From Phlebotomus papatasi (taxonomy: Eukaryota; Arthropoda; Insecta; Diptera; Psychodidae), in contig NC_077223.1 of the NCBI RefSeq assembly GCF_024763615.1, positions 78,306,627 through 78,370,626 on the forward strand: a DNA stretch of 64,000 nt, written 5' to 3'. Every line of letters begins with the position of its first letter. Within the stretch, counting starts at the first letter, position 1. Position numbers and translations under genes: made by a program. The notes under the pieces were generated by a model. The model made no database searches. It saw only the letters and a list, made by a program, of their open reading frames with translations, and had not been told where the DNA came from. Shown here piece by piece: positions 33,890 through 45,546 of the stretch.

Positions 33890-35053
33890 GATGCTTTATT
33901 AATGAGGAATGATGTGAAGGGGTTTTTTTCAGCATTTTAAATCACTGTCGATGAAATTTGTCTCAAATCTCGATGGTCATCTAGAAAATCCACAATATAT
34001 ACTAACCAAAATTTTATATAAAACATATAGAGCGGTAAGCAACCGAAGATCTTTTAGCACGAGGGGCAAGAGATCGCTGTGAGAGTCACATGCGACCACC
34101 ACATGTTGTTGTTAAATTTATTCAGAAAACCATCAAAAAGGTCGTGAAGATCGCCGGCACCAATACGTCCATAAAAGCACTTTTTACACTCACCTAATCA
34201 AGGGGTTTCCCAATAAATTGTTATTATTGATGCCATTGATTAATTCAATATTTTAATTTTTCTTAAACTGCAGAAAAAGCGAATGGGCATAACTTAAAAC
34301 GGCTTATGATGATGATCAGTACAAAAATAAAATTGATCCGTAAAAAAATTAAATTTTGGCCAGTCAAAAATCTAAATCTTTACAAAAATTGGGTTAATTT
34401 AGGTAGGGTCAATTTATATGGGTTAATATAAAATAAAAACTTCTATTTTCTCTTTTACAAAACATTCATGAAAGTTTCATTGCTTCAAATTAAATATTGA
34501 TAAAATTTGATTTTTGCTGACAAAATTTAATTTTTATTACAAATTGTATTTCAGATTTTTACTTCATTTGCAATAAAAACATTTTGAAAATTTATTTGAA
34601 GATGATTACCATTTACTGTTTTGAGTTAAATTAAATTTGATTTTACTCTTCTTGTGAAAAAACCAAGGACCAAGCATTAATAGAATTAATTGAATTAAAA
34701 TTGTATTCGATATTTTCCATTAAAATTCGGGTCATTTTTCAATTTTTTCAAGGTCTCCGCACATTAAGAGCAAATATTACATTTTTGACAGTATTTTTTT
34801 TTACGATTTTTGTGCACCACAGAAAATTTCCATTAAAAGAAAAAACAATTATTAAAGAAAATTGCTCTCAATGTGTTATTATGCAAATTATAATTTCAAT
34901 CATAATTAGAAAAATTTAATTGTATTTCACAAATGAGACTCTTCTTTTCAATATATAAATTGCAGATAATAATACGTTTTGCTAACATTCAGAAAGATAT
35001 AAAATAACTAGGAATTATAATTGTCTTGTTCACATGAAATAAATTATCTTATC
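33890..35053. other. AT-rich spacer
   Basis: No gene, RNA or matched repeat identified. Confidence 0.4.
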
Positions 35054-35813
35054 GTGCTATCACACTAGGTTTTTTTCAATTAATAAATTAAATTTAATTT
35101 TCAGATGAATTGCTCCTATGCGCTATTTTGCATTAAAAATAATTTGAATTGATAGATTTTCGCTTATTTATTGATATAAACTAATACTTGGCCCACCAAA
35201 ATATGTTTAAACAGGCTAAAATAGCTTAAATGTGGTTGCTCAATTAAATTTGAATTCAGCAAATTAAAATGCTAAAATTGGTCATTAATTTCAATTTTAT
35301 TTTAATTAAACAAGTATCCTTTTGAACTAAATTGTTCTTATTAAATTTATTTACTCGTAATTTATTATTATTTGTGGCCAAAAATAAGATAAGTACAGTA
35401 ATTTAGTGATAAATTTGTACGCGAGTGAAGCATCAGTATCGGGAGTAATTTGCTTATTTCCTTCAAAGCCATTATTGTGCCAAGAAATCTCCTGTTTATA
35501 TGACTTCACACAGATTTTCAACAAGATGTGTGAGAGTCGCTTCATCAGCCTTTTCCCTACAAATCTTTCTTCTGGCTTTAGGGATCCTTCTGAATAACAG
35601 ATAAGTGACTTATAAGACATTTTAAGTACTATCACACATTTTCCGGAGTCATTCACAATTAAAAATCTCGCAGCAATATTTAAAATTGAGCAAATTTCTT
35701 GCAAAATGTGCTGTGGCTGTGAAAATTTCCAAGTAAATTCTAGAAATCTTATAATGCTCAATTAGCTCAATTGAATTTAAATTTAAATTGTGAAAATCCT
35801 AGTGTGATAGCAC
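35054..35813 (-). mobile_element. PIF/Harbinger-type element, copy 1
   Basis: Inverted termini GTGCTATCACACTAGG followed by T-rich sequence at the left, and complement GTGCTATCACACTAGGATTT at the right. Both end regions match copy 2 at 50245-51180 in inverse orientation, for example the complement of GGCCCACCAAAATATGTTTA and the AGAAATTTGCT block. The 136-codon open frame at 35351-35761 on the minus strand has no domain I recognise. The family is assigned from copy 2, which keeps part of a Harbinger transposase. Confidence 0.65.
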
Positions 35814-35933
35814 GGTGGAAAGTTAGTCACACAACTCGAAATCGAGTTGGTCAATGAAACTTGGTATATTCCCTAATTTGGACCCAAGGAATTCATTCAG
35901 TTCTAGATCTCAGAGATTTTTAGTTTACCATAT

Positions 35934-36073
35934 CGTCGGTTGCCTCAGCAACTGTGCTAACTGCATCTGCTTTGTGTCTGCATTCATTGCAAACGCCGCG
36001 CAGCGATGCATTGCTTACAACGAATGCTGACACAAATAAAATTCAGTTAGCACAGTTGCTGAGGCAACCGACG
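35934..36073. mobile_element. 140-bp foldback MITE with perfect 30-bp ends
   Basis: The ends CGTCGGTTGCCTCAGCAACT and GTGCTAACTG are exactly mirrored at 36044-36073. The symmetry continues inward through TTTGTGTCTGCATTC against its counterpart TTTGTGTCAGCATTC. The whole element can fold into a near-complete hairpin. Confidence 0.9.
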
Positions 36074-36139
36074 AATGTTGAAAGGTCAAAAAGGTCAAAA
36101 ATGCGTTTTTCGTGTGAAGACGCTAAATAGCGAGAGACA

Positions 36140-36260
36140 GCAGCTTGGAATATTCTTCGTATCCCCCCACAAGTTGATCTTGGGAATCCAAATACGATCT
36201 TAATTTTCCCCCCACGCCCTCCTTTCCTCTAAAAATATGTTTTTTGAGATATCTTTATGT
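36140..36260 (+). repeat. Diverged fragment of the palindrome arm repeat
   Basis: CAGCTTGGAATATTCTTCGT, CCCCCCACAAGTTGATC and GGGAATCCAAAT followed by TTTTTGAGATATC parallel the left arm of the palindrome at about 11920-12040 (CGGCTTGGAATGTTCTGAGT, CCCCCCATAAGTTGATCC). This shows that the palindrome carries a repeat present elsewhere. Confidence 0.7.
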
Positions 36261-36310
36261 TGATATTTATGTTTATGTTTTTGTAAATTACATTATGCCC
36301 AGCGCACAAT

Positions 36311-36465
36311 AATGCCCAACGCACAATAACTTTTGTTTGTAAACATGTTTTCAAAATTTCCTATGAGAGTGAGCGAGATGACTAGATCTGGATCTCACTC
36401 ACTCTCACTGAAATGTCAAAAACATGTTTACGTTTACAAAACAAAAGTTATTGTGCGTTGGGTAT
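36311..36465. mobile_element. Foldback MITE D (AATGCCCAACGCACAATAAC), copy 1
   Basis: Symmetric element: AATGCCCAACGCACAATAAC then TTTTGTTTGTAAACATG at the left, and its complement at the right, around a centre containing GAGAGTGAGCGAG and CTCACTCACTCTC. A remnant end (TGCCCAGCGCACAA) sits just before it at 36296. Confidence 0.85.
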
Positions 36466-36472
36466 TATGCAT

Positions 36473-36622
36473 AATGCCCAACGCACAATAACTTTTGTTT
36501 GTAAACATGTTTTCAAAATTTCCTATGAGAGTGAGCGAGAGACTAGACCTAGATCTCACTCACTCTCATTGAAATGTCACAAACATGTTTACTAAACAAA
36601 AGTTATTGTGCGCTGGGCATTA
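36473..36622. mobile_element. Foldback MITE D, copy 2, tandem to copy 1
   Basis: Same sequence as copy 1 with a few substitutions, separated by only 7 bp (TATGCAT region). The right end is GTTATTGTGCGCTGGGCATT. Confidence 0.85.
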
Positions 36623-38550
36623 TTTAAAACCTAGCTTTCTTTAAAAATATGCAAAAATAGCGTTTTTAATGTAGCCCCACTTCTTAGCTCACTTTAAGTT
36701 TTTGTTAGCTATCGTAAAATATCAATAAATTTTAGTAAATTTATTATAGAAAAGCAAAAAAATTATATTTTAAAGGAATTAACTGTTTTTTAACTGTTCA
36801 TTCAAATAAATATGTAATATTGTTATTATTATTACATATTGTTAAAAAAAATGTTTTTGTTTACATTTTAAAAATTATCGCAATTTAAAGGTTTTTCTTA
36901 ATTTCATTAAATTCAATTAAATTTTAATTATTACACAATAAGTATTTAATTATCCTAAAATTGAGTTCTCAGGAAAAATATTAGATGCTTTTTGTTAGTT
37001 GGTTGGGAAACCCCTCCAAAATGTCTCATCTTTAACTTCAATCGGATGCCATAAAATATATTCGCGAAGAAGAAACTGTTACAACCAGTCCAGAGAATCA
37101 CCCATAGAGTTTCTACTTTTGACTTATCGAAACTGAAAGTGATTGCGGAATTTGTATATAAAAATAAAGAAATGTGATTGTGTTAGTTTGAATATTAATT
37201 TGAAAAATTCAGCGGATAATTAAGTGGCAATAATGCGATGATTTCAGTGGTGAAAACACAAACATTTGAAGATGATTTGCTACGACCTTGACAAAGGCCT
37301 GAATTAATTAATTTTTTTTTTTTGAGTGATTAAATAATAGGTTTGACATTTTTAAATAACTCAATCTTTTTCTTATGTATCTCCCTATGTCATACCTTGA
37401 ACCGCGCGCGATTAAAGAAGTCGTTTAGCAGATGATATAATGATGGTAAATCTGCACACAATGGCGATGATGATGATAGTGACTGAGATTAGATTTATGG
37501 ATCCAAAGTCACTAAATATATAACCACTTGTGGTTTCTCTCGACTAACAAGCTGCACGAGGAAGTGTTCAGTGAATAATTCTTTTTCTTCGCAACAGAAT
37601 TCTTTGATTAGTTTCCATGGGGGCATCATCTGGATGGATTGTGTAAGATTGTTTTAAAAAACAAAATAAAAGAAGATTCTGCCGCAATTTTTCTGATTGT
37701 ATATGTGGAGAGTTTACCTTGATATTAAAATAATCTTCAGTGGTCAGATCCTCTTCACAAGTATCTCATGGCACTATTTTAAGCATCATCATTAAAAATT
37801 CCCCACACAAAACGCTCCAGGCAGTTTTTCCACTAAATCATCAGGCCAATGAATTATGCGATATGTAAAATAATATGTGTAATCAAACATGCAGAAAATT
37901 AACAATCAGCTCAATGGTGTCTTTGCAGTCTCTTAATCATCTCGCACCTCTTCGGGACTGAACAACAATGGAAAATTTTTGCTGCCGCATCAAGAGATAC
38001 ATCTCATGGCATTTTCAATCTCAAAAGATCTACCATAGAGGTGAAGAAGTCAATCAATTATCATCATCGATCATGATCATCTACCATTCAGTCAGAGTTA
38101 TAATTTGAGATTAAATGCAATTTGGACAATTTTGTATTTACAAAATATTTATTTCTCATATATTTCTCTCACGTTTTCATAAAAAAAGAAGAATAATGTT
38201 GTAATTTGTAATAATAAATGCAATTTTTGTAAAGTGATTTTTTTTGGCCACATTGTGAAATCTGCAGCAGTCTCTCAGATTTCAACTCAGTGTTTCTCTT
38301 TTGCTAGACGGTTTTTTTCCTTCTATATTTACAATCAATAAATTTTTCTAGATAACATCTTTTATGAGGAATTTTGATCTTACTGATGGTCTAAATATCA
38401 TGAAAAGCAACTGGGAAGTTCAATAGGTACTTTGCATCAATAAATTACTGGCAGGTTCTTTTGAATAGATTCACAATAAATTGTCTTCCTCAGGAGAAAG
38501 TCTTGGAGGATTTGAGCTTTCGCAGTTCACGAAAGCTTCTCCTGAATTCT
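36623..38550. other. Spacer; weak promoter-like sequence on the plus strand near 37516
   Basis: TATATAAC at 37516 is followed about 55 nt later by TTCAGTGAATAA and then an ATG at 37618 that opens only a nine-codon frame. No coding exon is supported. The remainder is AT-rich. Confidence 0.3.
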
Positions 38551-40455
38551 CTATAGTCGCTGAGGAGCTTCTGTTGCGGGCAGACTGGCCAGGTACTCAA
38601 GTGCTCTCTGGATCGCTGGTGGGATTGGAGGTGGTGTGGGAATGTGATCACCCTGTGATAGTCAAAGGAAATTATGAATAAGTTAATTTTTATCTAAAAA
38701 AAAGAAAGTTCTCTTCTTACTTGAGGTTGGAATCCATTCTCATCAGCAATGTACGTTACTCGAATAAGAGTTCCATCTGGAGCTGTGTAAGAATATTCAC
38801 CTTGGGCCACCTAAAACAGTGCAAGTGGGAGGAAAATTAGAAGGTGTGAATGAAAATATCCTCCGTGGGACATCAACTTTGCCCTCAGTTAACAATTGCC
38901 AAATGCATTTTGTGTGCAAGCTATGCAAAGCACATAAATTTAAGAAGGTGCCATTGCAAGAAAATTTGCTGGGATTGTCTATTCAATTTGGACACTTTTG
39001 TCTTTTACCGGGTGGGACTTTCTCACACCCGCTCAAGTTAATTTTTACCACCAAAGCGACACCCAATTGCAACAAGACTCCAAATTGTCTTCGGGCTGAG
39101 AAACTCTTGCGAATTTCCTTTTTTTGTTCTCTCATGTACTTGGCACTTTTTTTGGCAAAGTCTTTGATGAATCTTATAATGAGCTTTTACCTGAGCTTCT
39201 TGCTCTGTTCCAGCATTTTTGAGGAATCCTGTCTCTTCTGCTGCAATTCCATTGCCTGTTTCATAGGCGTATTTGTAGGTACCATCGAAGTTTACTTCCT
39301 GTTCCTGACGCAGAATTGGGATGGGTTCAGTTGTGGCACCCTGAGATGGAGCCTGAGGAGCTCCAGTCACGCAGGTCAGTGTCAGTGCAACGGACAAAAT
39401 CTGAATCATCAGAAAATACAAGAATATATCATTAGCTATCTTTATCTACTAATCCTATAACCCTTTTTTTTAATTTTAATTTGGCAGTGAAATATTGCCC
39501 ACATGTAATTAAATATTTAATAGTATAAAATATTTTGGCTACATCACGTTATTTGATTGGCTAGAGCTTAAAAGCATTCAACGCATTCAAAGTTATAACC
39601 AATCAGAGATCCTTATAGGCTTCAAATATTTTATTGAAATAAATATTAATTCAAATGGTTAAATATTAAAATAAAACTAAATTTAATTTAAAAAAAAAAC
39701 GGTGTTTAGGAAATTGTAAATTATGAAAAAATTGAAATTTTGATAAAAAAAAAATTAGCAAAAAAACACGTCAGAACTAATTATTTTAAACATTAATTAA
39801 ATTAAAATAATTTCGGTTTATTTTCTTAGGGAAAGGCTTCTGTTTAAGCTTACAGATAATGGCAAGTATACCATTTATTAAGGGTTTAACAAATTGAAGT
39901 TGTAATGTGATAAAACAATAGTTGTTAAATTAGTTTTTAATGCAAAGTGAAAGTTCTTTTCATGATTTGGATGGCAAATTACAGAATTTTTCCGAAAGTC
40001 TTACGTCGATATCTCAAACCTCTTGGTTTATATTAGACTGAAAATAAATCTATAACTTTAAATTCTATATGTGATTCCAATTAGAAACAATAAACTTATT
40101 TGAATTCAAAATTTTGAGAAGAAATTTGTGATGGATAATTATATTTTTTGATCAGAAGATCAATATTTTGTGATTTTTTTCTTAAGTTTTATTTAAATTA
40201 TCTTTATTTTTACCGAGATATCACTTTTAAGTAAAAATTAAAATTTAAAAATATTTTAAAATTGGATTCTGTACTAGCGGCTTCTCAATTGGTATCCAAT
40301 GTCTTGATATTTATCCAGTTAGAGCACCCTAATTTAACAAATAACACCTTTTAGAAATCATTATTCACTTTTTCACACCAAAAACCATTTATCTCTTGCA
40401 CATTTAAATTAAATGAATGAATAAATTATTCTATAACACTTACAATATATTTCAT
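38551..40455 (-). CDS. Short RR-1 cuticular protein, 4 exons, 137 aa
   Basis: Minus-strand exons: 40444-40455 (MKYI), 39191-39400, 38721-38810, 38551-38652. Introns are 1043, 380 and 68 bp, all phase 0. The signal peptide is MKYI plus ILSVALTLTCVTGA. Mature sequence: EPIPILRQEQEVNFDGTYKY, AYETGNGIAAEETGFLKN, then the RR-1 core GEYSYTAPDGTLIRVTYIAD, ENGFQPQ|GDHIPTPPPIP and AIQRALEYLASLP. The last intron falls inside the RR-1 region, between PQ and GDH. The paralogue at 32606-33796 lacks that intron. TATA is at 40673-40682, and ATCAGTG near 40620 is a plausible initiator. A clear polyadenylation signal was not found close by. The RR-1 domain is complete. Confidence 0.95.
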
Positions 40456-40672
40456 AATTGCGGTATATTACTATTGTATCTTACAAGTAAAAGAACAAAA
40501 ACTTAAATGTAATTAATGGCAATTAAGAATGGTTCTCCAGTGGGAAAATAATCCTCAATGGTCAGGTATTTTCCGTAGAAATAATGATGACTTTACACAG
40601 ATTTTTCACACTAAAATGTTCACTGATTGATTCCAAATATCCAACTGTGTCTTTTTGTCAATTCTAGATGGG

Positions 40673-40682
40673 TATTTATATA
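40673..40682 (-). promoter_or_regulatory. TATA box of the 38551-40455 cuticle gene
   Basis: TATATAAATA on the minus strand, with AATCAGTGAAC about 55 nt further downstream. The 5' UTR would be roughly 160 nt. Confidence 0.7.
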
Positions 40683-40739
40683 GTTGAGGATAGTTGGAGG
40701 GTCAGAATTTCCCTCTCTCCTGGACCAATCATCCAATGT

Positions 40740-41190
40740 GATGAATGTCTGTAAGTTAATCGCGTAATGCCGCCAGCAAACGCGACATTACAGCCCCACG
40801 CGGCCCCAAAACACGCTTAAAAAAGCACGAGGTTTTCGCAACGGCCACAACAATGACTTCATGTGCTGAGAAGTAAGGGTAAAGGCGCATTTTCTGACCA
40901 TGCTGAGTCTGTATCTGTGAGATGTGGTATGGAGAGGAATCAGACGCCACCACAGGAAAAGTCCCCACCAGATTCATGCACCATCCTCAGCCTCTTGGGT
41001 ATCTTAAGCACCCAGACTTGGATTTCTTGTCTATTCTCTCGTCAGCCACAATGGGCGCATTTCCGATGACGCCTCGAAACGCCAGAGAGTTGTGGGTGGT
41101 TCGGGGAAAGACATTCCATTGAGGAATTCCAGTGAGATAGCTTCTCCTGAAAAGGGGTCATGCACTCATCGTTTGACCCCCGGAGTCCGA
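40740..41190. other. GC-richer island of unknown role
   Basis: This 450-bp stretch is visibly richer in G and C (CGCGACATTACAGCCCCACG, CGGCCCCAAAACACGC) than its surroundings and has short open frames on both strands. None shows a family motif. It lies just upstream of the promoter of the 38551-40455 gene and could be regulatory or a decayed exon. Confidence 0.3.
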
Positions 41191-41695
41191 ATGATGCAAT
41201 TGGGTACACTGTGTGAAATATGAGCCATAAAAGCTCCTGGCATTTTAAAGCAATTCATATTAATTTGTCATATTAAACTTGAAGATGAAGCACCATGAAT
41301 AGGTTGTTTTCGAATTGTAACTTACGTTAAAAGATTCTCTATTTGAGTGCAAGTGATTGTTCTGATTCAACGTCTTGGTCAATTTAAAAAAAAAATCCTT
41401 GCTACTGCTTCAATAAATGCGTACTTGCGGTTAATCATTCTTATGAATTCCACGAATGGCATTATAGCATTAAAAAAAAAAAACTCAAAAGATGCATTGG
41501 TTTGAAGAGATTTACTCAGTACAGTATAAATGAGTCAACAATGCTAATCTAGATGTAAATGTAAATATTATTGTTTGAAGGTTATTCTTTAATATTGTTC
41601 TTTTAAAATTCTGTTAGATATCCGAATAGTCATGTTTCAAACTCGAAATTGCAGAAATATAATATTTAAGTATTTTGTACGTATATTATTGAGTC

Positions 41696-42023
41696 CCGGT
41701 CAAAATTTCGAAAGCCAAAATCCCGAACGCCAAAATCCCAAAAGCCAAAATCCCGAATGGACCAAAATCCCAAAAGCCAAAATCCCGAATTCTTAAAAGT
41801 GTCATAGCTACTCCCACGATTGCACCCGCGCTTTCTGGAGAAAAAGGGAAATCTTCTGTGTCTTGGAAAATTAATTCTAAACATTTTCCCACATATAATT
41901 TTATCCCTTTCAGGATTAGAACATTCGGGATTTTGGTTTTCGGGATTTTGGCTTTCGGGATTTTGGCTTTCGGGATTTTGGCCTTTTCGGAATTTTGACG
42001 TTCGGGATTTTGGCTGCCACCGA
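41696..42023. mobile_element. Element bounded by inverted arrays of a CAAAATCCCGAAAGC minisatellite
   Basis: Left side: five or so units of CAAAATCCCGAA(A/C)GC. Right side: about five units of the complement, TTCGGGATTTTGGC. The interior (about 41790-41930) contains GATTGCACCCGCGCTTTCTG. The arrays serve as inverted repeats. Confidence 0.8.
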
Positions 42024-42049
42024 TATTATTAAATTTTTGAAATTTGCAT

Positions 42050-42978
42050 ACGTAGGGTGGAATAACCGGCTATCGCCATGTTTAGGAAAAAATTAAATTC
42101 ATTTAATCATAACTTTTGAATCCTTGTTACAAGATAAGTCAAATTTGACACAAAGTTACTTAGATGTATTGGCTCTAGATACGTGAAAACAATAATCCTA
42201 GAACATAACGCTGGACTACTTAAAAAACTGATTTTTATTAATAATGCAAAAATAACCATTTCGTCGCCACTTTTTACCACTTTTCGCCAGTTTTGTAAAA
42301 TTTGTAACCACTTCTCGCCACCCACTTGAAAAGAACCACACTCGGTTATTTTAGGCAATGCTATGAAAAGAACACATTCACCATTTCTCTTTCCTTGTGA
42401 TCACTTTATTATTACTCTCTTTAAATGATTTTTCTTCACTTTTATTTGAGAAATCAAATTATGGGGCTTTTGCAGAAAGTAAACAATGCAGATTTAACAA
42501 CTGAGAATGTACGAAGTGAAGTTAGCGTCGCCTATTGAAAAGATATGGCGACAGGTGGTAAAATCAATTCCAGAATATTACCACTTCTCGCCATGCCTCA
42601 TTTTTATACAAAAATAATATAAAATGAAATATTAATTGACTAAATACAAATTTTATGTATTCCACAAGTGCAATTAAATATTCAATTAACAAATTATTTA
42701 CCCAAATAGGTATTTTTGGCCTGATGAAAATTTGACGACACTTAGTACATTTGGTAAGAGATGTTGGATTCGATGCACTTGCTTAAAATATTGCTCTAAA
42801 AAGTGATCAAAATCGTAAATCCAAAACGAATAATTATTAATTTTCGATTCTATGCGTAGAAGCAGAAACAATACAAAAAAATTGCGACTTATTTATTTCA
42901 TAAATTGCGAAAAATAGCGATTTCAATGTAAGTGGCGAGAAGGGGGGCACTGGCGAGAACTGGTGATTCCACTCTACG
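42050..42978 (+). mobile_element. TIR element B, uninterrupted copy
   Basis: Ends CGTAGGGTGGAATAACCGG and complement ACGTAGAGTGGAATCACCAG. It matches the element at 14990-16090 in the opposite orientation through most of its length. It contains repeated CTTCTCGCCA-type motifs but no ORF I recognise. Confidence 0.75.
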
Positions 42979-43049
42979 TCTCCGAAAGGGTACCCAATTT
43001 TTGTTAATTTTAAACGTTTTTTAATACTTACACCGAGAACACTAGGATG

Positions 43050-43350
43050 ATAAAATTCACCATCATACATACAAAATTTTGTTATCCGGATAGTGAAAAA
43101 GCCATCAAGCAACGAGATATTAGATCGGACAGCAAAAAATGGTAGAATACACATGCTTGTCTTTAGAATTTATTATCCTATGGATAGTAAATTACAATAC
43201 CCATGGTGAATTCTGCTATCCCCATCTAGATTTTTTAATAGCCGTATAGTATATTCTACTGGACAGATAGCATATTCTACTAGCCAGATAGTATATTTTA
43301 CTAGACGGATGGTAGTTTTTCTATCCTGATAGTAAATTTTACTATCCGAT
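43050..43350. repeat. Degenerate minisatellite of TATCCGGATAGTA-type units
   Basis: Multiple imperfect units of about 22-25 bp combine a CTGGATAG-like core with TA(T/A)ATTCTACT. They occur in both orientations (GTTATCCGGATAGTGAAA near 43080; GATAGTAAATTTTACTATCC near 43328). Each unit is partly palindromic. Confidence 0.6.
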
Positions 43351-43744
43351 TATTAGAATTTGCAATTTTTGGAAAAGTTTATTTTTTTCTATTTGTATTA
43401 ATTTTTGACCACTCTGTTTGGGGTCCAGGGTCCCTTCATGGTAAATGTTATCTGAAGTCCAACCCATTCTCAGGCGTGAAAATCTTTTTCCAATATTGGC
43501 AGCAGCACCAAGATTTGAACACGGCACATTTGTGATGACGTTACGAGTTAAGTGGTAAAGTAATCGATCTATAATGAAAGTTTTCTAAATTCGGATCTCA
43601 TTTAAATTTATATAAATTTTTCTTGAATTTGAGACTCACAACTGTGTTTCAGTACATAAAAATAAAAAAAAATCATTTTTTTTAAATCTATATTGTTAGA
43701 TATTCTACTTTCTTTATGGGCTACTAGTACTATTTTTAATAGTA

Positions 43745-43948
43745 GGGGGAACTGGGACACCTTTGAACTGGGGCTACTTCAAAATTGAGCGTTTTTCCCC
43801 TATTTATGTGTGGAACTAAGCCTTACCGGGCTATAATTTATCTCCTGAAACTAATGTCAAGCTAAATTACTTCATGATAAGGCACAGTTCTATTAAAAAC
43901 AGGAGAAAAATGCCCAATTTCAAAGGTACCCCAATTCAAAAGTTCCCC
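43745..43948. mobile_element. TA-GGGGA group MITE, related to 15086-15300
   Basis: Left GGGGGAACTGGGACACCTTT and right complement GGGGAACTTTTGAATTGGGG, continuing through TTTTTCCCCTATTT-like and AGTTCTATT blocks shared with the 15086 copy. Confidence 0.75.
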
Positions 43949-44219
43949 TCTTCGCACTAACAATAAAGAAAACCGACGTATAATCAACTCTTGAACGATA
44001 ATCCGGGGTTTGTTGGGTGGAAGAGGAATAGTCCATAGAATAAAAGTTTTTTCTTCCCACCTGACGAACACCGGATTATTGTTCAAAAATTTTTAATATG
44101 GTATTTTAAAAGTTTAATAATTAATATAATTATTCAGCACATAAAATGTGAAATAATGATGCACAATTTAGAAAAATATTACAAAATGATAATTCCAAAT
44201 CAATGTGAAAATATATTCA

Positions 44220-44646
44220 ATGGCAAGCATGCTGCAAACTCTCCTGCCTGTGTCGGAAGAATTTTACCGCATATATTGTGTTAGAGAATGTAATCTTTTT
44301 GTGCAAGACTCTTCCGTGGTAATCTATGTTTTGTTGGACAAAAGCGGCGGCATGTCTAAACGAATGAAGAACATTGGGAAGAATACATTTAGATTCGATT
44401 GTAAAAGTGAGATTGAAAAAGTCAGTGATAAGTTTGCTTTAGTTTATGGTAGGGAGGATCATGAATATGAGCCAAGTCGAAAAGCAGGAAAGTCTACCGG
44501 CTAGAGAGATTCTGGCAGAATTCCATGAAGAGCAGGATGCTATGTCCAAAACGTTTTTGAATTATATTGATAAGTCTAATTGGTTCTATGTAAAGAAGAT
44601 TAATAATGAGATACATAAGGCACAAAATATGATCAGTAAAAAATAA
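44220..44646 (+). other. Two overlapping unrecognised ORFs
   Basis: A 94-codon frame from 44220 (MASMLQTLLPVSEEFYRIYC, then an acidic/basic C-terminus) ends at 44504. A second frame, open from about 44446 to 44646, contains REILAEFHEEQDAMSKTFLN. They could be one gene broken by a frameshift, remains of a mobile element (a repeat array follows immediately), or chance. No domain recognised. Confidence 0.25.
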
Positions 44647-44724
44647 AAGTTGGTCAGTAAAATTTAAAAAGTGGTCAGCAAAAAATTAAAAATGAGCAAC
44701 AAAAAAAGTGTAAGGTGGTCTGTA

Positions 44725-45028
44725 GGGGAATTCTGTAATTTTCGTGGCATTGTCACGCATGAGTTCGAAACCTGACAATGCCATTCGAGCTGTTTTTGTC
44801 ATATCATATGATTTCGAAAATGCAATTCATTGAATTTTTAATGAAATCCCTTTACTTGATGTTTTTGTGAAAATACAGTATGTCTTGGTTAATTTGTTTA
44901 ACAAAATTCATTGTTCAAATGAAATGGCAATGTCACGGCTACAGAATCACATTTTCGAAAAAGCTCTCCTAAGATTCGAATCCAATTTGTCATACATATG
45001 GCATTGCCAGAGCGTTACAGAATTCCCC
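44725..45028. mobile_element. TA-GGGGA group MITE with GGGGAATTCTGTAA ends
   Basis: Left GGGGAATTCTGTAATTTTCG then TGGCATTGTCA, right complement GGGGAATTCTGTAACGCTCT then GGCAATGCCA. TA precedes the left end. It sits inside the GGTCAGTAAAA repeats. Confidence 0.8.
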
Positions 45029-45270
45029 TCCTGGTCAGTTATTTTGAATTTTCCTGTTACCCTTATCTTACACAAAAACTACAACTTAAAATCAAATGAA
45101 ATAAAGAGACACAGAAAAATTCAAAATAACTGATCACATTTTACGTTTTACTGCTTATTTTTAATTTCATACTGATCACTTTTTATTTTTTACTGACCGT
45201 TTTTAATAAAATACAGGAAAACGCGCTAACTTCGGGCAACTCAAGCTTCGAACTATCACTTTGCTTTAAT

Positions 45271-45546
45271 GTAATAATAATAATAATAATAGTGGCACAA
45301 CGTTCCATAGAGGAACTTAGGCCTTCCCGCAAGGGGGGTTCGGAACGGAATATCCAATATAATTTTTTCTTATACGATATGAGGTTGTCAGCCCCGTGTC
45401 CCGTGGAATCAAATGCAATGAAGCTCACTGGATGCAATTCGAACACCTTTAACGCCAGAAAAATTCCTGGTGACCTAAAGGGGATTCGAACCCGGGACAC
45501 TTGCATCATAGAGCGAGTGCTCTACCACTTGACCCATTGAGTGCTC
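45271..45546 (-). mobile_element. tRNA-derived SINE (type 2), copy 1
   Basis: Read on the minus strand: CACTCAATGGGTCAAGTGG then TAGAGCACTCGCTC (A box region), GGGTTCGAATCCC (B box), a body containing CCAGGAATTTTTCTGGCG and AGTGAGCTTCATTG, and a (TTA)n tail. It matches 60183-60442 closely. The head is tRNA-like and gives an internal pol III promoter. Confidence 0.85.

Noticed and set aside
35351..35761. 136-codon minus-strand ORF as a real gene
   Set aside because: It lies inside Harbinger copy 1, shares no motif with the transposase remnant in copy 2, and has no recognised domain.
38819..39460. 213-codon plus-strand frame
   Set aside because: Antisense to exon 2 and intron 2 of the 38551 RR-1 gene.
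45470..45546. tRNA gene with GGGTTCGAATCCC
   Set aside because: The same unit, body and (TTA)n tail recur at 60183-60442, so it is a SINE head rather than a tRNA.
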